Shown: one piece after another, positions 15,201 to 31,049 of the stretch | How the letters are laid out: every line of letters begins with the position of its first letter | Numbering within the stretch: position 1 is the first letter of the stretch | NCBI RefSeq assembly: GCF_000699445.3 | Contig: NC_067196.1 | Location: forward strand, 85,364,364-85,428,363 | Length of the DNA: 64,000 bases | From: Schistosoma haematobium | Taxonomy: Eukaryota > Platyhelminthes > Trematoda > Strigeidida > Schistosomatidae | Direction: 5' to 3' | Program-made: the position numbers and the translations under genes | The notes under the pieces: generated by a model | What the model saw: only the letters and a program-made list of their open reading frames with translations | The model's database searches: none | What the model was told of the DNA's origin: nothing

Positions 15201-18200
15201 ATGACATTTAAATAAAAATCAATTTATAAATGAAATACCATTTCATGTAAGATGGTTGAAAGTGGTTAATAGGACACATAATCAATGTTTATTTCATATA
15301 TAAAAAGGTGGACTTCCTGAAGTTCTAGTGAGGAGCTGTGATCAGTGGAGTTCAATCCATATCGAGTGGAGTTAGTTATCCACCTCAGATAATGGATGAA
15401 GAAATTCACAAGATCATAGATCTTTTGAAACTCGGCATGAACATCATTGAATGCTGGATCAGTAGTCTGGAGGTTAAGCGTTAGCTCACGAGACCGAAGG
15501 TCGTGGGTTCGAGTCCCACGTGCGAGATTATGGATGCCCATCGCCGAGAAGCCCCAGACTGGGACGAAACGACTGTTTTCCAGGTTTCCAGGTTTTCAAT
15601 GTTGATTTAACACTGATCAACATTCTCCACAACCCTATACTAAACAAATCTATATTTTATGAAATAAACGTCAAGAAAGCATGATTCATTTATTAATTAG
15701 TATAGAACTAAACATCATTCATTTTTCATAGATTTTATTGAGGAATATTCTATGAAAATCTTTTCGGTCATTTTTATAAATGACGAGTGACAAATTAGTT
15801 AGTAATAAAGAAACATTTTTGTTTACTACAGACTGATATTTTGCTTAATTTATTAGGAATTTCTTGTCTAACCTACTTATTAGTAGTCATGTTCACAACA
15901 TTGGAAAGAAGTAACCTTTTAAGTAAGGTAAATACTTTAGTCATATTTCATTCAGTCAATTAATCGGTCGATTAATGAATTAATCAATCAATCCAGTTTT
16001 ACTTCATAAGATACATAAATGAAATGAAAATCTTTCCATTAGCAGCTTCAATCTAATTGTAGTATATAAATCATGCGATATATGTGAAAGCTGTAATACT
16101 TCCCGGGTGCCCAAACAGAAGCAGGTGGTTTTCTTAAGGGGCCACATCCCGAACCTTTTATCTAAAAGTCTAATCCAAAAGGCAGTGGAGCAACGTCAGG
16201 AGATGCAGTCCTATGGTAGCCGGTGGCCAACAGTTGGTTCATACTGCAGGATCCTGGAGCCCATGTGTCAGGGTTTCCCAACTCCACTAGGTGGATCTTT
16301 TTATATCCACCAACCCGGTTAAAGCGCCAGACATTTGCTTTTCGTCCTCTCAATTCTGTAAGCAACACCCCTGTCACGAGAACGCTGTGTTTCATCAATA
16401 AAAGAGTAAAGTTTTATTCATTTATAATTACTAAACAAAAAATGCCCAACAAAATTACTAACTGACCTGTAAGAGTTTTGTGGTTGAAAAAGATCACGTG
16501 AATCAAATATAATACTTGAATTATCATAAATATTTGGTAGAACTGAAAATTCCTCTATATTTGATTTGTTCTTTAAATTTAGGTACTCATTTGAATATGT
16601 CATTATAGATTTAGTTTGTCGAATATTTCCTAAATGTTTTACACCTAATTGATAATGTAATTCTTTAATTGGACTATTATAAACTGTCCATTTTATGTGT
16701 ATAGCCATTGTAAAATTTGCCAATCGTTTCACAATCGGTCGTGATACTATATAACAAGAAGGGATACAAAAAATGTAGTGAATATTCATAGGATACATTT
16801 TAATTACCTATCCTAAGCATAATCAGTTTGTATGTGTTTTTTTAAAAATTTATTTCGCTATTTCCTACGAATAATTTACAGGGACTAGCTATTGTATTGT
16901 ATCCGACTTGTTAAAGATTCACAAAGATAGATTGGTTTTTACTAGCTTGTGTCAATTGTGACATAGGCAAGATATCCATTTACTAAACAAAGAACTAGTT
17001 TACTGAACAGTATTTTGCTTCATGAGCGTGAAGTACGTTCATTCATAATTAAAAAAATAACTGTGAATTACTAGTATTCGATCATAGGCATCTTTAAAGC
17101 ATTGCTTGTATATGTTTGAAGTAATCAGTTATATGTTCGAAACCTGTTTGTGTTTGACTATGAATATTGAAAATTAAAGATTCCCATTGTGATAATTAGA
17201 ACAACACATATAATCGAACAATTGTTTTCAATTAGATCGTCATCAGACTTTGCTCTAATATACATGAATATTTATACGAAAATGTTAAACCAATCAAGGC
17301 AATATGGGTCAATAATCACAGTAAAATAGAATACGTCACCGCACATAATAAGTAAAAATACAAATTGATAATAGGAAGACAAATGTACTGATAGTAGTAA
17401 GAATAATAAAATACAATAACAAAACTCTTATCAATAGTTAAACGTTGGAAATAGAAGGTCAAATGTGGGTAAATAGACTAGGCATAGTCATCACAAAACA
17501 TTAAGATCCTTACGTAATAATAAGTGTGCAAATAGTTAGATAGTAAAGAATACAAACGGGAAGAGGGGGAAAATTACAAACAAATACTACTAGATGTGAA
17601 AATAAGGCTAATGATAACAAAATAAAATAAAAGTCGTTTGTTAAGTTATAACTGGCCATAGGAGGGATAGGTAGGTTACGAATTTCTTCTGTACACATAA
17701 ATTAGGGTTATATGTACGAATTCTTACGGATTCGGGTATATGTACGAGGCGGGAACGAACTCCGTTGGTAAATGATGGAGGTATACGATAGATCACTCGA
17801 AATGATTTCCATTTATCTACAGCATGACCGCTATCAATAAAATGTGTCCCTACATATATCGAATGATTTGTGTGGTGCATGTATATTTGATGCCTTCTTG
17901 TACCAATGTTTACATGTTTAAATAAATAAATAAATTTGATAACATTATTTTTCAATTGTTTTCCCAACGGAGTTGGGATCATGGGTTTTTACCTATTATG
18001 TGTGGTGACTTATTCCATTTCATTGTGATTATTGACCCATATCGCCTTGATTGGTTTAACATTTTCGTATAAATATAAATATTGACTAATACCTGGTTCA
18101 ATCGAGTTGTTTAAATGCCATTTCCGATTTGTTTCCCTGATTGTCTGTTCAGAATAACGATTGTATACATTCCGAAATCCATTCTCGTATTTGACTTATT

Positions 18201-19056
18201 TAATTCCTTTATTCACTATGCGATTCAAGTTGATGAAAATATACAAGAGTTGGAGGCATGTATATTTCAATAACAACCATCATACGATCCAATTAGTGTC
18301 AGACTTATCAGTATGGGGTTGTGGGGATAATTAAGTTTTTGATTGAGATCATGAACCGATTTATGTCAAACCAAAACTGGAAACCTGGAAGTACTAGACG
18401 GCTATTTAGTCCTGTTGTGGGACTCCTCAGCAGTGAACGTCCACGGTCCCACCTCGCGTGATTCGAAACCATGGTCTTCGGTCTTGCACGCAAACACCTA
18501 ACATCTAAACCACTGAGTTGGCATTCAACAGTATAAATGTCTAACTTCAACTAATCCACGAAATTGCCCAACCATCTTCCATTGTACTCAGTTAGATACC
18601 TGTCTCTACCCAACACCGATTAGCTCCACCGACCACGCTGATGTCAGATTTCGTGGTGGACAATCTTATAATCATCACTTGTAGTGATTATACTAGTTTG
18701 AATGAATTTTCAAAGTTAATGTTCATTTATCTCATCCATTATTCAACTGAAATGCAGTTAAATGTTCAGTCGAATTCAAGGAGTACAACTACTCCGAAAC
18801 TTTATATATTACTACAGTGTAATATTATTATTATTATTTTCATCAATGAATATCAACTGAATAAAACATCTCTTAGTATACTCTTCCCACCATTCAGCAT
18901 AGTGATATTTGTTCATTAATTGTTCAAATATGAAGTTAACAGAATGTTATGATTTATTTAAGTTGGTTGGATTTCTGATGGTAACCTTTAGGAGATAAGA
19001 ATCATTAGCACCGTTTTAGTTGATCATTTGAAATGAAGTAAATATTGGGTAGATGT

Positions 19057-19112
<56 letters not shown>

Positions 19113-22100
19113 CTATTTATAGCACCTCAATAAGTAGAAAATTAAAATTTTGTCATTTGTTTGGCTTACTTCTTCAGAGCATAAATAATCGAAACCGGAT
19201 ATTAATAAATTTATCATATATACTATTAATATAAGTGATAAATGAAGGTAACCAAATGAATCTAATAATTTGTAAATAACAACACTTCATTGAAAGTAAT
19301 CGGATATGAATAAGAGGAATAGAGATGAAAAAGTTGTTATAAAGCTTTATTAGAGCTTTATTCTCGTCATATTTATGTGATCATAGAATGTTTTATACTT
19401 TTAATGAAGTTTTGTTCTTTGAGCTGGTTAGTTTGATCGACCATCTACCTGAACTACAAATCTTCTCTACTATATCAAATGTTTGATACTTTAATAACAA
19501 AAAAGATCTACAATTGTGAATGTAATAAATTAAGTTATTTGAACAATGAAAAAGGTATAAATTATCATAGATTCTCTATACTGAGATAAAACGGTTGTCC
19601 AATGCTTCCAGGTTTTCCATGATAGTCTAACTTCAATTGACTTATGAATTCAGTTATTAAAATTCTTTATTTGTCCAATTTACTCCGAAATTAGATTGTC
19701 CCTTAGACGTATTAAATATCAAGTAGCCAATTATCTTCAGGTACATTTTTGTATATAAATATACAGTTTCTTATTATTCATTATTATAGGCATCACATAT
19801 AATGAAATTGTATATATGTTTAGATTTAAATAAAATTACTTATGGTGAATACTACAAGGTGGATTAACTGTCATGCAATCATGATATTCATTGTTCAGTC
19901 AGTTTAGTAAATTTAAAAATGCACTCTTACAAGTTATGATTTAAGTGATATACATTGAGGAAATCATCAAACTTTATCACGAGACAAGCGTTAACTTGGA
20001 ATCCTGAAAGAGAAAGGCTAGAGAACACAGTGCACCGAAAATTGGAAGCAAATATGAAAAAAAAAATCGAGTAGCAACTGGAAACAACTAGAAATGATTG
20101 TTCAAGATAGAGTTGGATGAAAAATGCTGGTTAGCAACCTATGCTGCTCTATGAGGAATAACAGGCATAAGTAAGTAAATAAGAATTGGACTTCCGTTCA
20201 CCTACTTATGTTTGACCAGTTAAGTGATCACATTGAATCCCTTCTTTTAAAAAAAAACCGGTATGTCTCAAAAGTGTATACATGAACTCTACTAAACAAA
20301 AGTATTTCAATGTACTTTTATTGAATGCAAGTTTTAAACATCCTAGTAACTAAATAACAAAAATCTTGTAGGTATATGTATAGATTACCTTTGATTTGTG
20401 GTTTTTCATTATGATGAATAGTTTGTTTTAAAACTAATTCATTTTCACTTCTTTTAATAGGTAATTCATATTTACTATGAATTTCTGATGGAATAGATGA
20501 TAATGATTTAGCCATAAATGATTCATGTTTCATAAGATTTTTATGTGTATCATCATCATTATTTGATTCTGAAAAATGATAACAGTATGACAATGATTGC
20601 GTGCAATATATATACATATCAAATAAGAATATTATCTATTCGGACAAAAGAAAAAGTAAATTTATGGTAAATAAAATGTCCATTAAATAAGAATTTTCTA
20701 AGTATTATTATTATTGGAAGGGGGTTTTATGAAGATTATAGTCATTTAATAGTTGAGTTTATAAATCAATTAAAGTTAGACCAACATGGTGGTCTAGAGA
20801 GAAACTGTGACAAGTGGAGTTTAACTGGATATGTTGTGAGTTAGTAACTCACTGATGACAATGATGGACGTTGGCGCACTTTAGTGGATTGGTTGGAGCT
20901 AGACATTAACACCGTTAGATACTGGCTTAGTGGTCTGGAGGCTAAGCGTTCGCGCGCGAAACTGATAGTTCCTGAGTTCGGATCCTAAGAGGCGGGATCG
21001 TCGGTAAACACTGCTAAGGAGTCCCATACTAGGATGAAACGACCATCCAGTGCTTTCAGATTTTTCATGGTAGTGTATCTTTAATTGACTCATGAATTCA
21101 ACTATTGAATGTTATAGATTGAATTAGATTGAAAAAGGTCAGTTATTACCTATAAATAAGCTATAATGAACAGTCTGATAATAAAGGGACTTCATTATAT
21201 TTAGTCGATATGTATTTGGGAATTATAAATTATAAATTCAATGAATAGATGAAAGCAATTCAATTTGTGATTATATGTAAGATTTTTGACTTATTCTGGT
21301 GATGAAATACTCAATCCCTCACTGGACCTTAGTTTACTATTGATCTTTCTATTGATCATTATAGAGCCATTGAAATATCACTGAGCCGTATCCCAATCAT
21401 CCAGCAGTTGGGTCACTGAATATCGAACAGATAATCGATCCCTGTCAAGATCAAGGACATCCAACACGCATCAGTTAATCGTACACTATGGACTGGCACA
21501 TGCGGTGGTGGTCTTACTACCTTCTATGTACTCATTCTTACTAATATATTTTCGTAATAACTTCCTTTGTGTTATACGGTCTTCAAAGCAACTTTGATAC
21601 ATCGAAGGAGTAATCCACGTTAGATGCTGACCTCGAAGTGTGAGTTCGAAGTTAGCTGCTGGTCACACAATTCCTGCCTAACTCGAGTAAGCCCCCAGTC
21701 ATTCAACATAGATCATCTACGTTAGTGATATACACAACTGTTCAATCTTAACTTATCAATTCGATGTTCAGTGTTGAAGAATTCACTTACCAATTATTAG
21801 TTGAAATCGTTGTTCACCTAAAAGTTTTCCTGTTGTTGTATTATAAACTCTAAAACAAAGTAGAAAAATTACACTCTTACAATCAATGACAATTCATTTA
21901 TATAGATTACATTACATTTGAAAATGAATGTCTTGAATGCAAGTTTATTTTTTTTTAAACGGAATCAGTGAGAGATAAATAAAATTCATGTGTACAATGA
22001 TGAAACTTCAAAAGTGAAATCTGTAACTTATCACTGGGGTTTCCCCATGTGGGTCTGAATCCCGTCCCTGTCGCTAGTTGTCATATCTACAGCTTTAGAT

Positions 22101-25100
22101 TCTTAATATACCGCGTACAAATTGAGCACTCAAACGCTAGAACCTTCCCAAGTCGCAAATGAAGAGACAGAAGACAAGTGAAGGGATTGTTATTCCAAAT
22201 ATTGTCAACTATGGTACAAAACTGTCAGATATTTATAATTTTTAGTAAAAAAAACGAAATCATCATTATAGTCCTCCTATTCGCATACAGGGGGTTATTA
22301 ACATTTGTAAACGTTTATGTCGTCAGGTTATTGATGTCAAGGACAGTAATTAATCAGTCTATCTTTTCGAATGTACATACTGTAAAAATTGTCTCGAAAT
22401 TATCAGGTAATAGGTGAAATACATAAAGTATATTTCATTCTCTTGCTAATTGAGTGTAACTAAATCCTAGTGTTTGTGTTCACATTGGGAATCAAACCAT
22501 ATATTTATGATCTTACTGTAAACTATGATAAGAAACAAATACTTACAAATTCAATTCACACTTGTTGCACAAGTCAGTATCTATCTTGACTTAGTAGATC
22601 AATAGACAGCGCGTTAAGCGTTTAAAGTGAATAGTAGTGGTAATATCATCTTTCCTTTGCGACACTAATAGATCTTTACAATAATTTCTATAAATTCACT
22701 ACATTTTATTGAATTATTAACACTAAAGCGAGTTTACATTATGTTACCATTTAGATGCAACTCAAATAATCTCATGTTGAAACGGAGAATTAAATTAGCC
22801 ATCAACAGGACATTTCATTAGCATTTGTAGTATTGTAAAAAAAACCTTCAAGGGAACATACTAAGGTTTATTGAGGCCTTGACTGTACGGAAACTGAAAA
22901 CCTTTCTATGTATTCAAAAACAATTTGTTCTAAATATCAGACGGGGTTTTGTGCATATTATAGTGATTTTAATAGTAGAGATCATGAGCCAATTGAAACT
23001 AGACCACTATGGAAAACCTAGAAGTATTGGGCAGTCGTTTCGTCCTACTGTGGGATTCCCCAGCAATGCTCATCCACGATCCCACCTTGCCAGGACATAT
23101 CGGTTCTGCTCACGAACACCTAACCTCTAGACCAGTGAGTCGGCATTGAACGGTGTCAATGTCTAACTTCAACCAATCCATGAAATTGCGACACCGTCCA
23201 CCATTGTCATCAGTGAGTTATTATCTCACAACAGACCCAGTTGAATCCCACTTGTCACAGCTTCTCACTAGAACTCCAAGGTATACCTCTTGATTAAGCG
23301 CTCGCGCGCGAGACTGATAGGTCTTGGGTTCGAATCCCACGAGGTGAATTCGTGGATGCACACCTCCGAAGAGTCTCATACTAGGACGAAACGGCCGTCC
23401 AGTACTTCCAGGTTTTCCATAGGGATGTAGCTTTAATTGACTCATGAATTCAACTAGTAAATTATTAATAAAATTGTTTAGTATTCAACTGAATATCCAC
23501 ATTAGCCTATGAACATTTGACAGTTAATATATTTTGATTCTCAATAGGATGATTGAATAATGCTCTATTATTAAATGTTTCAGTTTAGAAGTTTAACAGT
23601 GTTTTATGTTAACTCTGTCTTATTTGATTGCTATACATTCATGAATTATTACTATGATTTTCAATGATTACAAACTTAGTTTATTTGAAAATCTGTCAAC
23701 CGGTAATTTTTTTTGTTTAAACTCGATTAACTTAGTCAAAATTATTAGACCATTTCATTATTGTTAAGTATACATATGATATATGTATATATGGATGACT
23801 CAATTAGTAAGTGTATTCCATATATAGATAGAATCTCAACTATTGACATTACTACAATCTCCACAATACCCCTTCTGATATAAATATGAATTTGTATTTG
23901 TATATTTATTATTTCTGATATAGAATATCATATTGATTCATCAATAATCATATAGTAATCAATCATTTAAGAACAAAGGATGTGTTTTAATGAAGTTGCT
24001 ATATTATAACAGATCTATAGACCTTGAGTTGGGTTACATATATCTACAAAGAATTGTTTGTTGTTTAACATGAAATTACTTCACTTCATGTGATGATTTT
24101 AGTTAGACGAACTTCATAGACCAGAAAACAGTGAATAATTGTTTCTTGTCAAACAGTGTGTAGCGTGGGTTATTATTTTAAGCCCATGTACCTTATTCTA
24201 GGTTTCAGCAGGCCATTTGATTCATTTTACTTGAGTCACATTCTGACCTTGTTGATTACTCGCTTATCAATTCTTGACTGTTTTTATATGAGCGCGTAGG
24301 TGTGTGTACATTTCTTATCCCATTACTCATCACATATCTGTAACTTACTTTTGTGTAACTATAATTATTGATTAACGCTTGATTAAATGGGAGTTGGCTT
24401 ACCAGCCATCTCCACTCTGCGTCGTTTTGCTTCGTTCTATTCCATTTGCTTTACATACAAAAATACGTGTCCATTCTCGTTATTCGACTTATTCAATTCC
24501 GTTATTGACTAACGTGATTTAATTTGATAATTATATACGATGATAGGCGATGACATGACATTCATACGATCTAATTGGAGTCAGATCTCGACCCACTAAA
24601 GTGAAGATTCCTTTCGACAACATCGTCCGATCTAAATAAGGACAAAATTATGGGCCCCACTAAAAGTGGACTCGTAGACCCATGATTAGTAGAAATTTAG
24701 GATACTCAGAACTCAAAGCATGTCTAAAGTTTCCATTGATTAGCTGTAACTATCAATAGTTTGATATGCTATTAATTATATCTATAATCAATAGACAAAC
24801 CCACTTATTAAATGGATATCTATTCGTTTTATCGCCTATATATTAATATGAAATGCATTTCTTTCATGATATAGCACATTCAAATCGATCTCAACCCATA
24901 AAATAACGGTAAAAATATTAAATTATTCGATCACTTACCTACAAATATATTGACCATCATCAGAAATTTTTCTAGGATTAACAATACTAAGTATTTGTGT
25001 ATATTCATTCACATTACTAATAATATATTTAATTCCACCAGATGCTTTATTAACTGATTCAATATTAAGTGGTTCATTTGATGTGACACTACGATACCAT

Positions 25101-27864
25101 AAAATTGACCATTGATATTGATTATTTAATTGATTAATATTTTGAGAACTTTCAATTAAAAGTAATGATGATAGATTACAATTCAAATGACCAGTTAAAC
25201 CTTCAGCGGTATGCTCATAAATTGTTTGGATTTGTTCATCAGTTTCTAAAATAAATATGAATGGATAATAATACGTTAAATATTGTATATTGAAACATCT
25301 ATATGAGATTAGATGGTGGTTGGAAGTAGTCGACAGGAAACCCTGGGTTTCCTATAGAGATCGAATCCGCCAGGGAGCACCAGTTCCTTCAAGATTACAG
25401 GTACATCTTGTCGACGAGTGCCAAGTAGCTCGAAACCCGGGTCCAGGGTTTCCTGTCGACTACCTCCAACCACGATCTAATCTCAATATATAGTGCACGC
25501 AGCGTCGAGTCACCTAGACTGGCAGCCACATTGCAACATGATCAATAGCATTCGATCTGCACTAATAAGGACTAGACACGCATGACACTGATCGCCACCC
25601 AGTGATCAATCAACTGTGAAACATCTATATCGTACATAATTTATACGAATCCTTATCATTCATATCAGAAGTGCTTTTGTGGGTATTAAAGTTATTTCAA
25701 TTGCTGAGATCATGAGTCAATTGAAGATAGACCATCATGGAAAACCTGGAAGCATTGGACGACCGTTTCGTCCCCAGCAGTGCGCATCAACCATCCCGCC
25801 TCGTGTGATTCGAACACAGATCTATTAGTCTAGTGCGCGAGCACTTAATCACTTGTTATGATGGATGTGATGTACAATTTCACGATATATTTACAGTTTC
25901 GGTAAAATAGGATTGATAATATTCCTAGAATATAGTGAATTCATTACATTTCACTGCTATTTCTTCAACTACTTACTATTTCCTTTTTATAAGTAGTAAT
26001 GAGAGTCAAATGAGACTACTGATAAATTATTCAACAAAAGATCTGTAATCAGTTAAATCAGTATGTGTTTTTGTTTATAACGTGTTCCTTATTTTCAGAC
26101 CAAATTAATTTCCTGACAAATAGAAAAGTAGAGAATTTTTAGACTGTATTTTACCGCCAGAATAGTACTAAATCGATTAAATTAGTATTCATATTTCAGT
26201 TTTTAATAAATTGTAAGGTAAATACTTTTATTGATCCCTTAAGAATGTTTACTATTGAAAGAATGTTTTAGAAATCTTGCTACCGATACGCTTAAACTGT
26301 CTTTGTAGCCGATTCTGATATCCACAACTACTTCTACATGTCAAATGGAACACTAAAGAGAAAGAGTGATATGCAAATAAAAGCTTTACTCTAGGTTTAG
26401 TTCATGTACAGAAAAAAAAGTAGGTGTTTATAGTACTACACCTAACCTTGGAAATCTAGATATTTCTGCAACCATACTAATATGGTAGCCCTATACATAA
26501 ATATCCAGTTAAAACTGTGACACGTTATTCTGTATATTTTAGATGTTTCTGTAACTATTCTATTCAATGTTGATTGAATAAAATGTTTTCAAGCATTTCT
26601 GGGCCTCTAAGGACTTGATAAAGAATATTTATAGGACTCATTCAAAAATTTGGTTAGGATTCGTTTATATATAATGTTAGTAAGCATCGTTTATAAATAG
26701 GTTTACAGAATAATTCACAACTATTCGTTAGTCGAATAATCATTATCATATCATTTCTAATGGATGAATAGTTAAGTCGATTTACTTAAGTTCACTAGTG
26801 TATTTTTGAAGAGTAGCCTACAATTTTCAAACTATAAACTGACGTAATTAGTTTGATGTTTAAACATTTATAGAATGCTCACTTGGATAATTAGGGAGCT
26901 ACGAGAGTTCCTAATGGATCTTATTTCTATACTAAAACGTATCAATGTTTTTTATGTACGATTGACATTTAAGATGAATTAGAATCAGATAGGGGTTTTG
27001 TGGAGATGGTAGCTATTCAATAGTTGAATTTATGAGCCAATTGAAGCTAAACCACCATGGTAAACCTGGAAGCACTGGACTGTCGTCTCGTCCTAGTATC
27101 GTACTCCTCAGCGGTGCTCATCCACGATCCCGCCTCGCGAGGTCCAAACCCAGAACCTATTAGTCTCGCGCGCAAACGCTTAAGCTTTAAGCCACTGAAC
27201 TGGCATCTAACGATATTAACGTCCACCATGGTTTTCCATACTGGTCTAGCTTCAATTGATCCAAGCTCATAGCTTCTATTTGGCTTGATCTTGTAAATAT
27301 GTTATTTCCTATTTTGTGGTGTGATGAGGTCTGTTTGGCTGATATATTAGCCAGGTATGTTTGAAATAAATGATTCGAATTGTGGGAGCTATTATTGGCA
27401 TTCTGAACTGAACTGAATGGGCTAGGCGAACATAGGACCAATAAGGAGGCTAGGCTGCTCAAACCGGTCGGACATCATTGGTTTGGCACAGTACTAAGAT
27501 TGAATAAGTCGTATTTGGATTGGCAAATAAATCGCCGGGCTTAAAACACGCAACAGTTATTCAATTGAGATGAGATGGCAATCGTTCACAAATCGTTAAC
27601 AATTTAGGAATATCATTCATTTTTTCATCTTAAATAAATTAATCTTGATTTCGTAATCTATCACAGTTGAAGATATTTTTGGAATAAAAAGTAACGCATT
27701 GGCAACAATGAAACTTTAAATGCTACACTTAGCCTATTTTTGCTAATTACTTAACGCAGATTGATTTCATTGACTATGATCTTGTCATTAGTAGATAATG
27801 AAGGCATCTTCATTAATTGATAAACTGTAATATGGGGAAAGGATACAATATGTGAACATTGAAA

Positions 27865-27924
<60 letters not shown>

Positions 27925-30900
27925 GGAGAAAGATATAAAACAACTGTTATAATATTGTTTCGTACAATATATGCTACTTAACATGATATAACATGTTGAG
28001 TAGTATATGTATATACATATAAAAGTGTATAAGTAGTATAAATATATCCGCAAAAGAAAAACGAATGAACATTAAAATTGGCTAATCATTACCGTTATGA
28101 ACAAACTTTTCATCGTTTAGTTGAATATAGAATTTACAGTTGACGGATTCTCTATCATATTCATTTTCATTAGAATTAGCATCAATACTATTGGTATACT
28201 GAGTACTTTTCATATACTGATAGATACCAGTATCTGATTTTGCAATTTTTAATATTTTCAATAATCCATCTAATCACAAAAAGAATTATAATAATAAGAA
28301 TATAAATAACCCGCCAAAAACTGTAAAGATTATCAATAAATTGAGAAAAATAGGTCTATTGTTATGACAATATGTATACTAATCTATTGCTTACTTACTT
28401 ACGCCTGTTACTCCTTGTGGAGAAGCATAGGCCGCTCAACAGTACTCTCCATTAAACCCTATACTGGGAAATCCTTTACAGTCCTTTCCACTTCTTATTC
28501 ATCTTTTTCATATCTGCTTCTTTTGACCGATGTAATGTGTTCCTTGGCATTCCGATTTTTCGCTACCCTTCATAATTCCAAGTTAGCATTGCCTCGTGAT
28601 GCAGTTTGATAATTTGTGTAATGTATGTCCTATCCATTTCAATCGTCGTTTTCTAATTTCCTATTCATCTGGAAGCTGGTTTGTTCTCTCCCACATTAGG
28701 CTGTTACTGATGATATCCGGCTAACGGATAGTGAGTATCATGTGTAGACAACTATTTATAAATAATTGTACATTCTTGATGGTGGTTGTAGTAGTTCTGC
28801 ACATTTCAGCTCCGTACACTAGAACTGACTATCTTGACGTTTGTATTGAGGATTCTGACTTTGATACTGGTTGACAATTGTTTTGAGTTGCATATGTTCT
28901 TCAATTGTAGGAATACGGTCATTGCTTTGCAGATCCTCGCCTTTACGTCTGCATCTGAACCTCTTTGTCCATCGATGATACTTCCCGGGTATGCGAAGGA
29001 TTCTACATCTTTTCAATAATCGATAAGCACCTTTTAATTAGATGAATTCACAAACAGAAATTTTTTAACATCATAGAGGGTCTGTAGAGATCCCTGATAT
29101 TTATTGATTGAACGATGGGTTGATTTTGCTAGGCAACTACTGTAAATTAGGAATCGATTAGTAGCTGTTTCGTCTTAGTATGAAACTCCTTAGTATTAAC
29201 CATTAATGGTCCAATCAGAAGTCGAAATTAGAACCTTCTAAATTCAAAGCGAGATCCTAAGCTTTAGACCACTAATCTGGCATTAATCGGTATCGGGTTT
29301 TTACCTTTAGTCAATTCACATTATAGTGCACCTTTCTCCTAATGTCACTGTAAAGTAAGTGCCTTACACCTTACATGGCTATACTCAATTGGTCAGACCT
29401 TTTTTATTAGAGGTTCAGGAACCACTTTTTGAAGTAAGTCATAAATGAGCACATGATTATGGTCACTTTACGGCATTATTTATTTTATTTAAACACATAA
29501 ACATGCGGATACATTTATTTCTTAAACATTAACTGGATATATATATAGTTGACTAAAGATTAATTGAAATTTGTTCTTTTTGATAGAGTTTTGTTCTCTG
29601 AGCTGGATGATTTGGTCATGGAGCTTTCATCGTTCTTCTGAAGGACATCATCAGCATAACCATCAGGTAGAAGTGAAGTGTTCGGATTTCTCCATATGTG
29701 GTTAACAGCTTGTCTTGTAGACCTCGATGTTGATTGATTGTTGTTGACCTTAAACCCGTCATTGTTTACTTCTTCGTTTTGACTGTATCTTCTGTTTGTT
29801 TCTTCCTATGTTTGTTCATAATTTTCCAATATTCACCTCAGAGAACAAAACTCCATCAAAATCATCCACTTGAGCTACAAATCTTCTCCATCATCTCAGT
29901 TTTTTCTTTCGTCTACATCACTGGAAAAGTTAATAAACTATATCACTTTAGATTAATATATCAAATAGAACTATATTTCACTTCTTAAAATGGCCTAAAT
30001 TTTAATCTATGACAGAACATCTATTGCTAGTTCTTCGGAATGAAAATATATATCACTTTCGTTGACTAATATCTGTTAAATTTTATTATGAATATAACTT
30101 ACAATGTTATGTAATAGTTTATCATCAAGTCGTAAATAATCTCATATCTCATTTACAATAATAATTGAATTCTAATTGGATTAGATAATTGATTTGTAAC
30201 TTCAGTGTTATAAACTTCAGTGTTAGTTGATTCTCTTAAGACCTTAATCAATAAACCATTTGTATAACAACTAAATTTCTTATTTTAGTTAATCGTCAAC
30301 AGAAATGAATATCAATGGTTAAGATCATGAGTCAGTTGAAGCTAGACCACCATGGAAAACCTCGAAGCACTGGACGGCCGTTTCGTCCCATTGTGTGACT
30401 CCTCAGCAGTGCGCATCCACGACCTCCCCCCCTGCGAGATTCGAACCCAGGGCCTACTGGTTTCGCGCGCGAACACTCAACTACTAGACCATTGAGCCTG
30501 CATCCAACAGTGTTAATGTCTAACTTCAACGGTCGTCCAGTGCATACGGGTTTTCCATGGTGGTTTAGCTTCAACTGACTCATGATCTTAACCATTGAAA
30601 TTATTATAATATCCACAAAACCCATCTGATAGAAATGAATATGTGAGAAATATCATTCACCTTATTGAAATTGAAGCTGTTATGTGATTATAGTTAATTC
30701 AAGAATATATATCAGGATTATATATAACGAGAATCTTTAGTCATTATGCTTGAAAATTCGTCAAAGAATAACTTACCTTCAAAATGATAATTATTATTTT
30801 TAATCTCATTCATTGTAATAAACTGACCATTATGAATCCATTGATTAATATATGGTGAATAGTTTAATTTCTTGTTGTTATATCGTTTTTCCATATGATA

Positions 30901-31009
30901 TTTTGAATTATTAACACGTTTATTAAAATCCCATTTATTCCATTCATCAAGTGTTGGTAACATTGGAAATGGTATTTTATACTTATTCATTATATTACTG
31001 TTTTGTAAT

Positions 31010-31049
<40 letters not shown>

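Noticed and set aside
16162..16465. Overlapping open frames on both strands at 16.1-16.5 kb
   Set aside because: The region matches a retrotransposon non-coding fragment at 41350; the frames are not conserved between the two.
24155..24652. Assigning T1 to a named LTR family
   Set aside because: The start TGTAG is clear, but the right end and target duplication are not, and a diverged copy sits beside a Penelope remnant; the class stays open.
27751..28053. 100-codon minus-strand frame
   Set aside because: Its core is the translation of the TA/GA microsatellite (Tyr-Ile and Ser-Leu runs).
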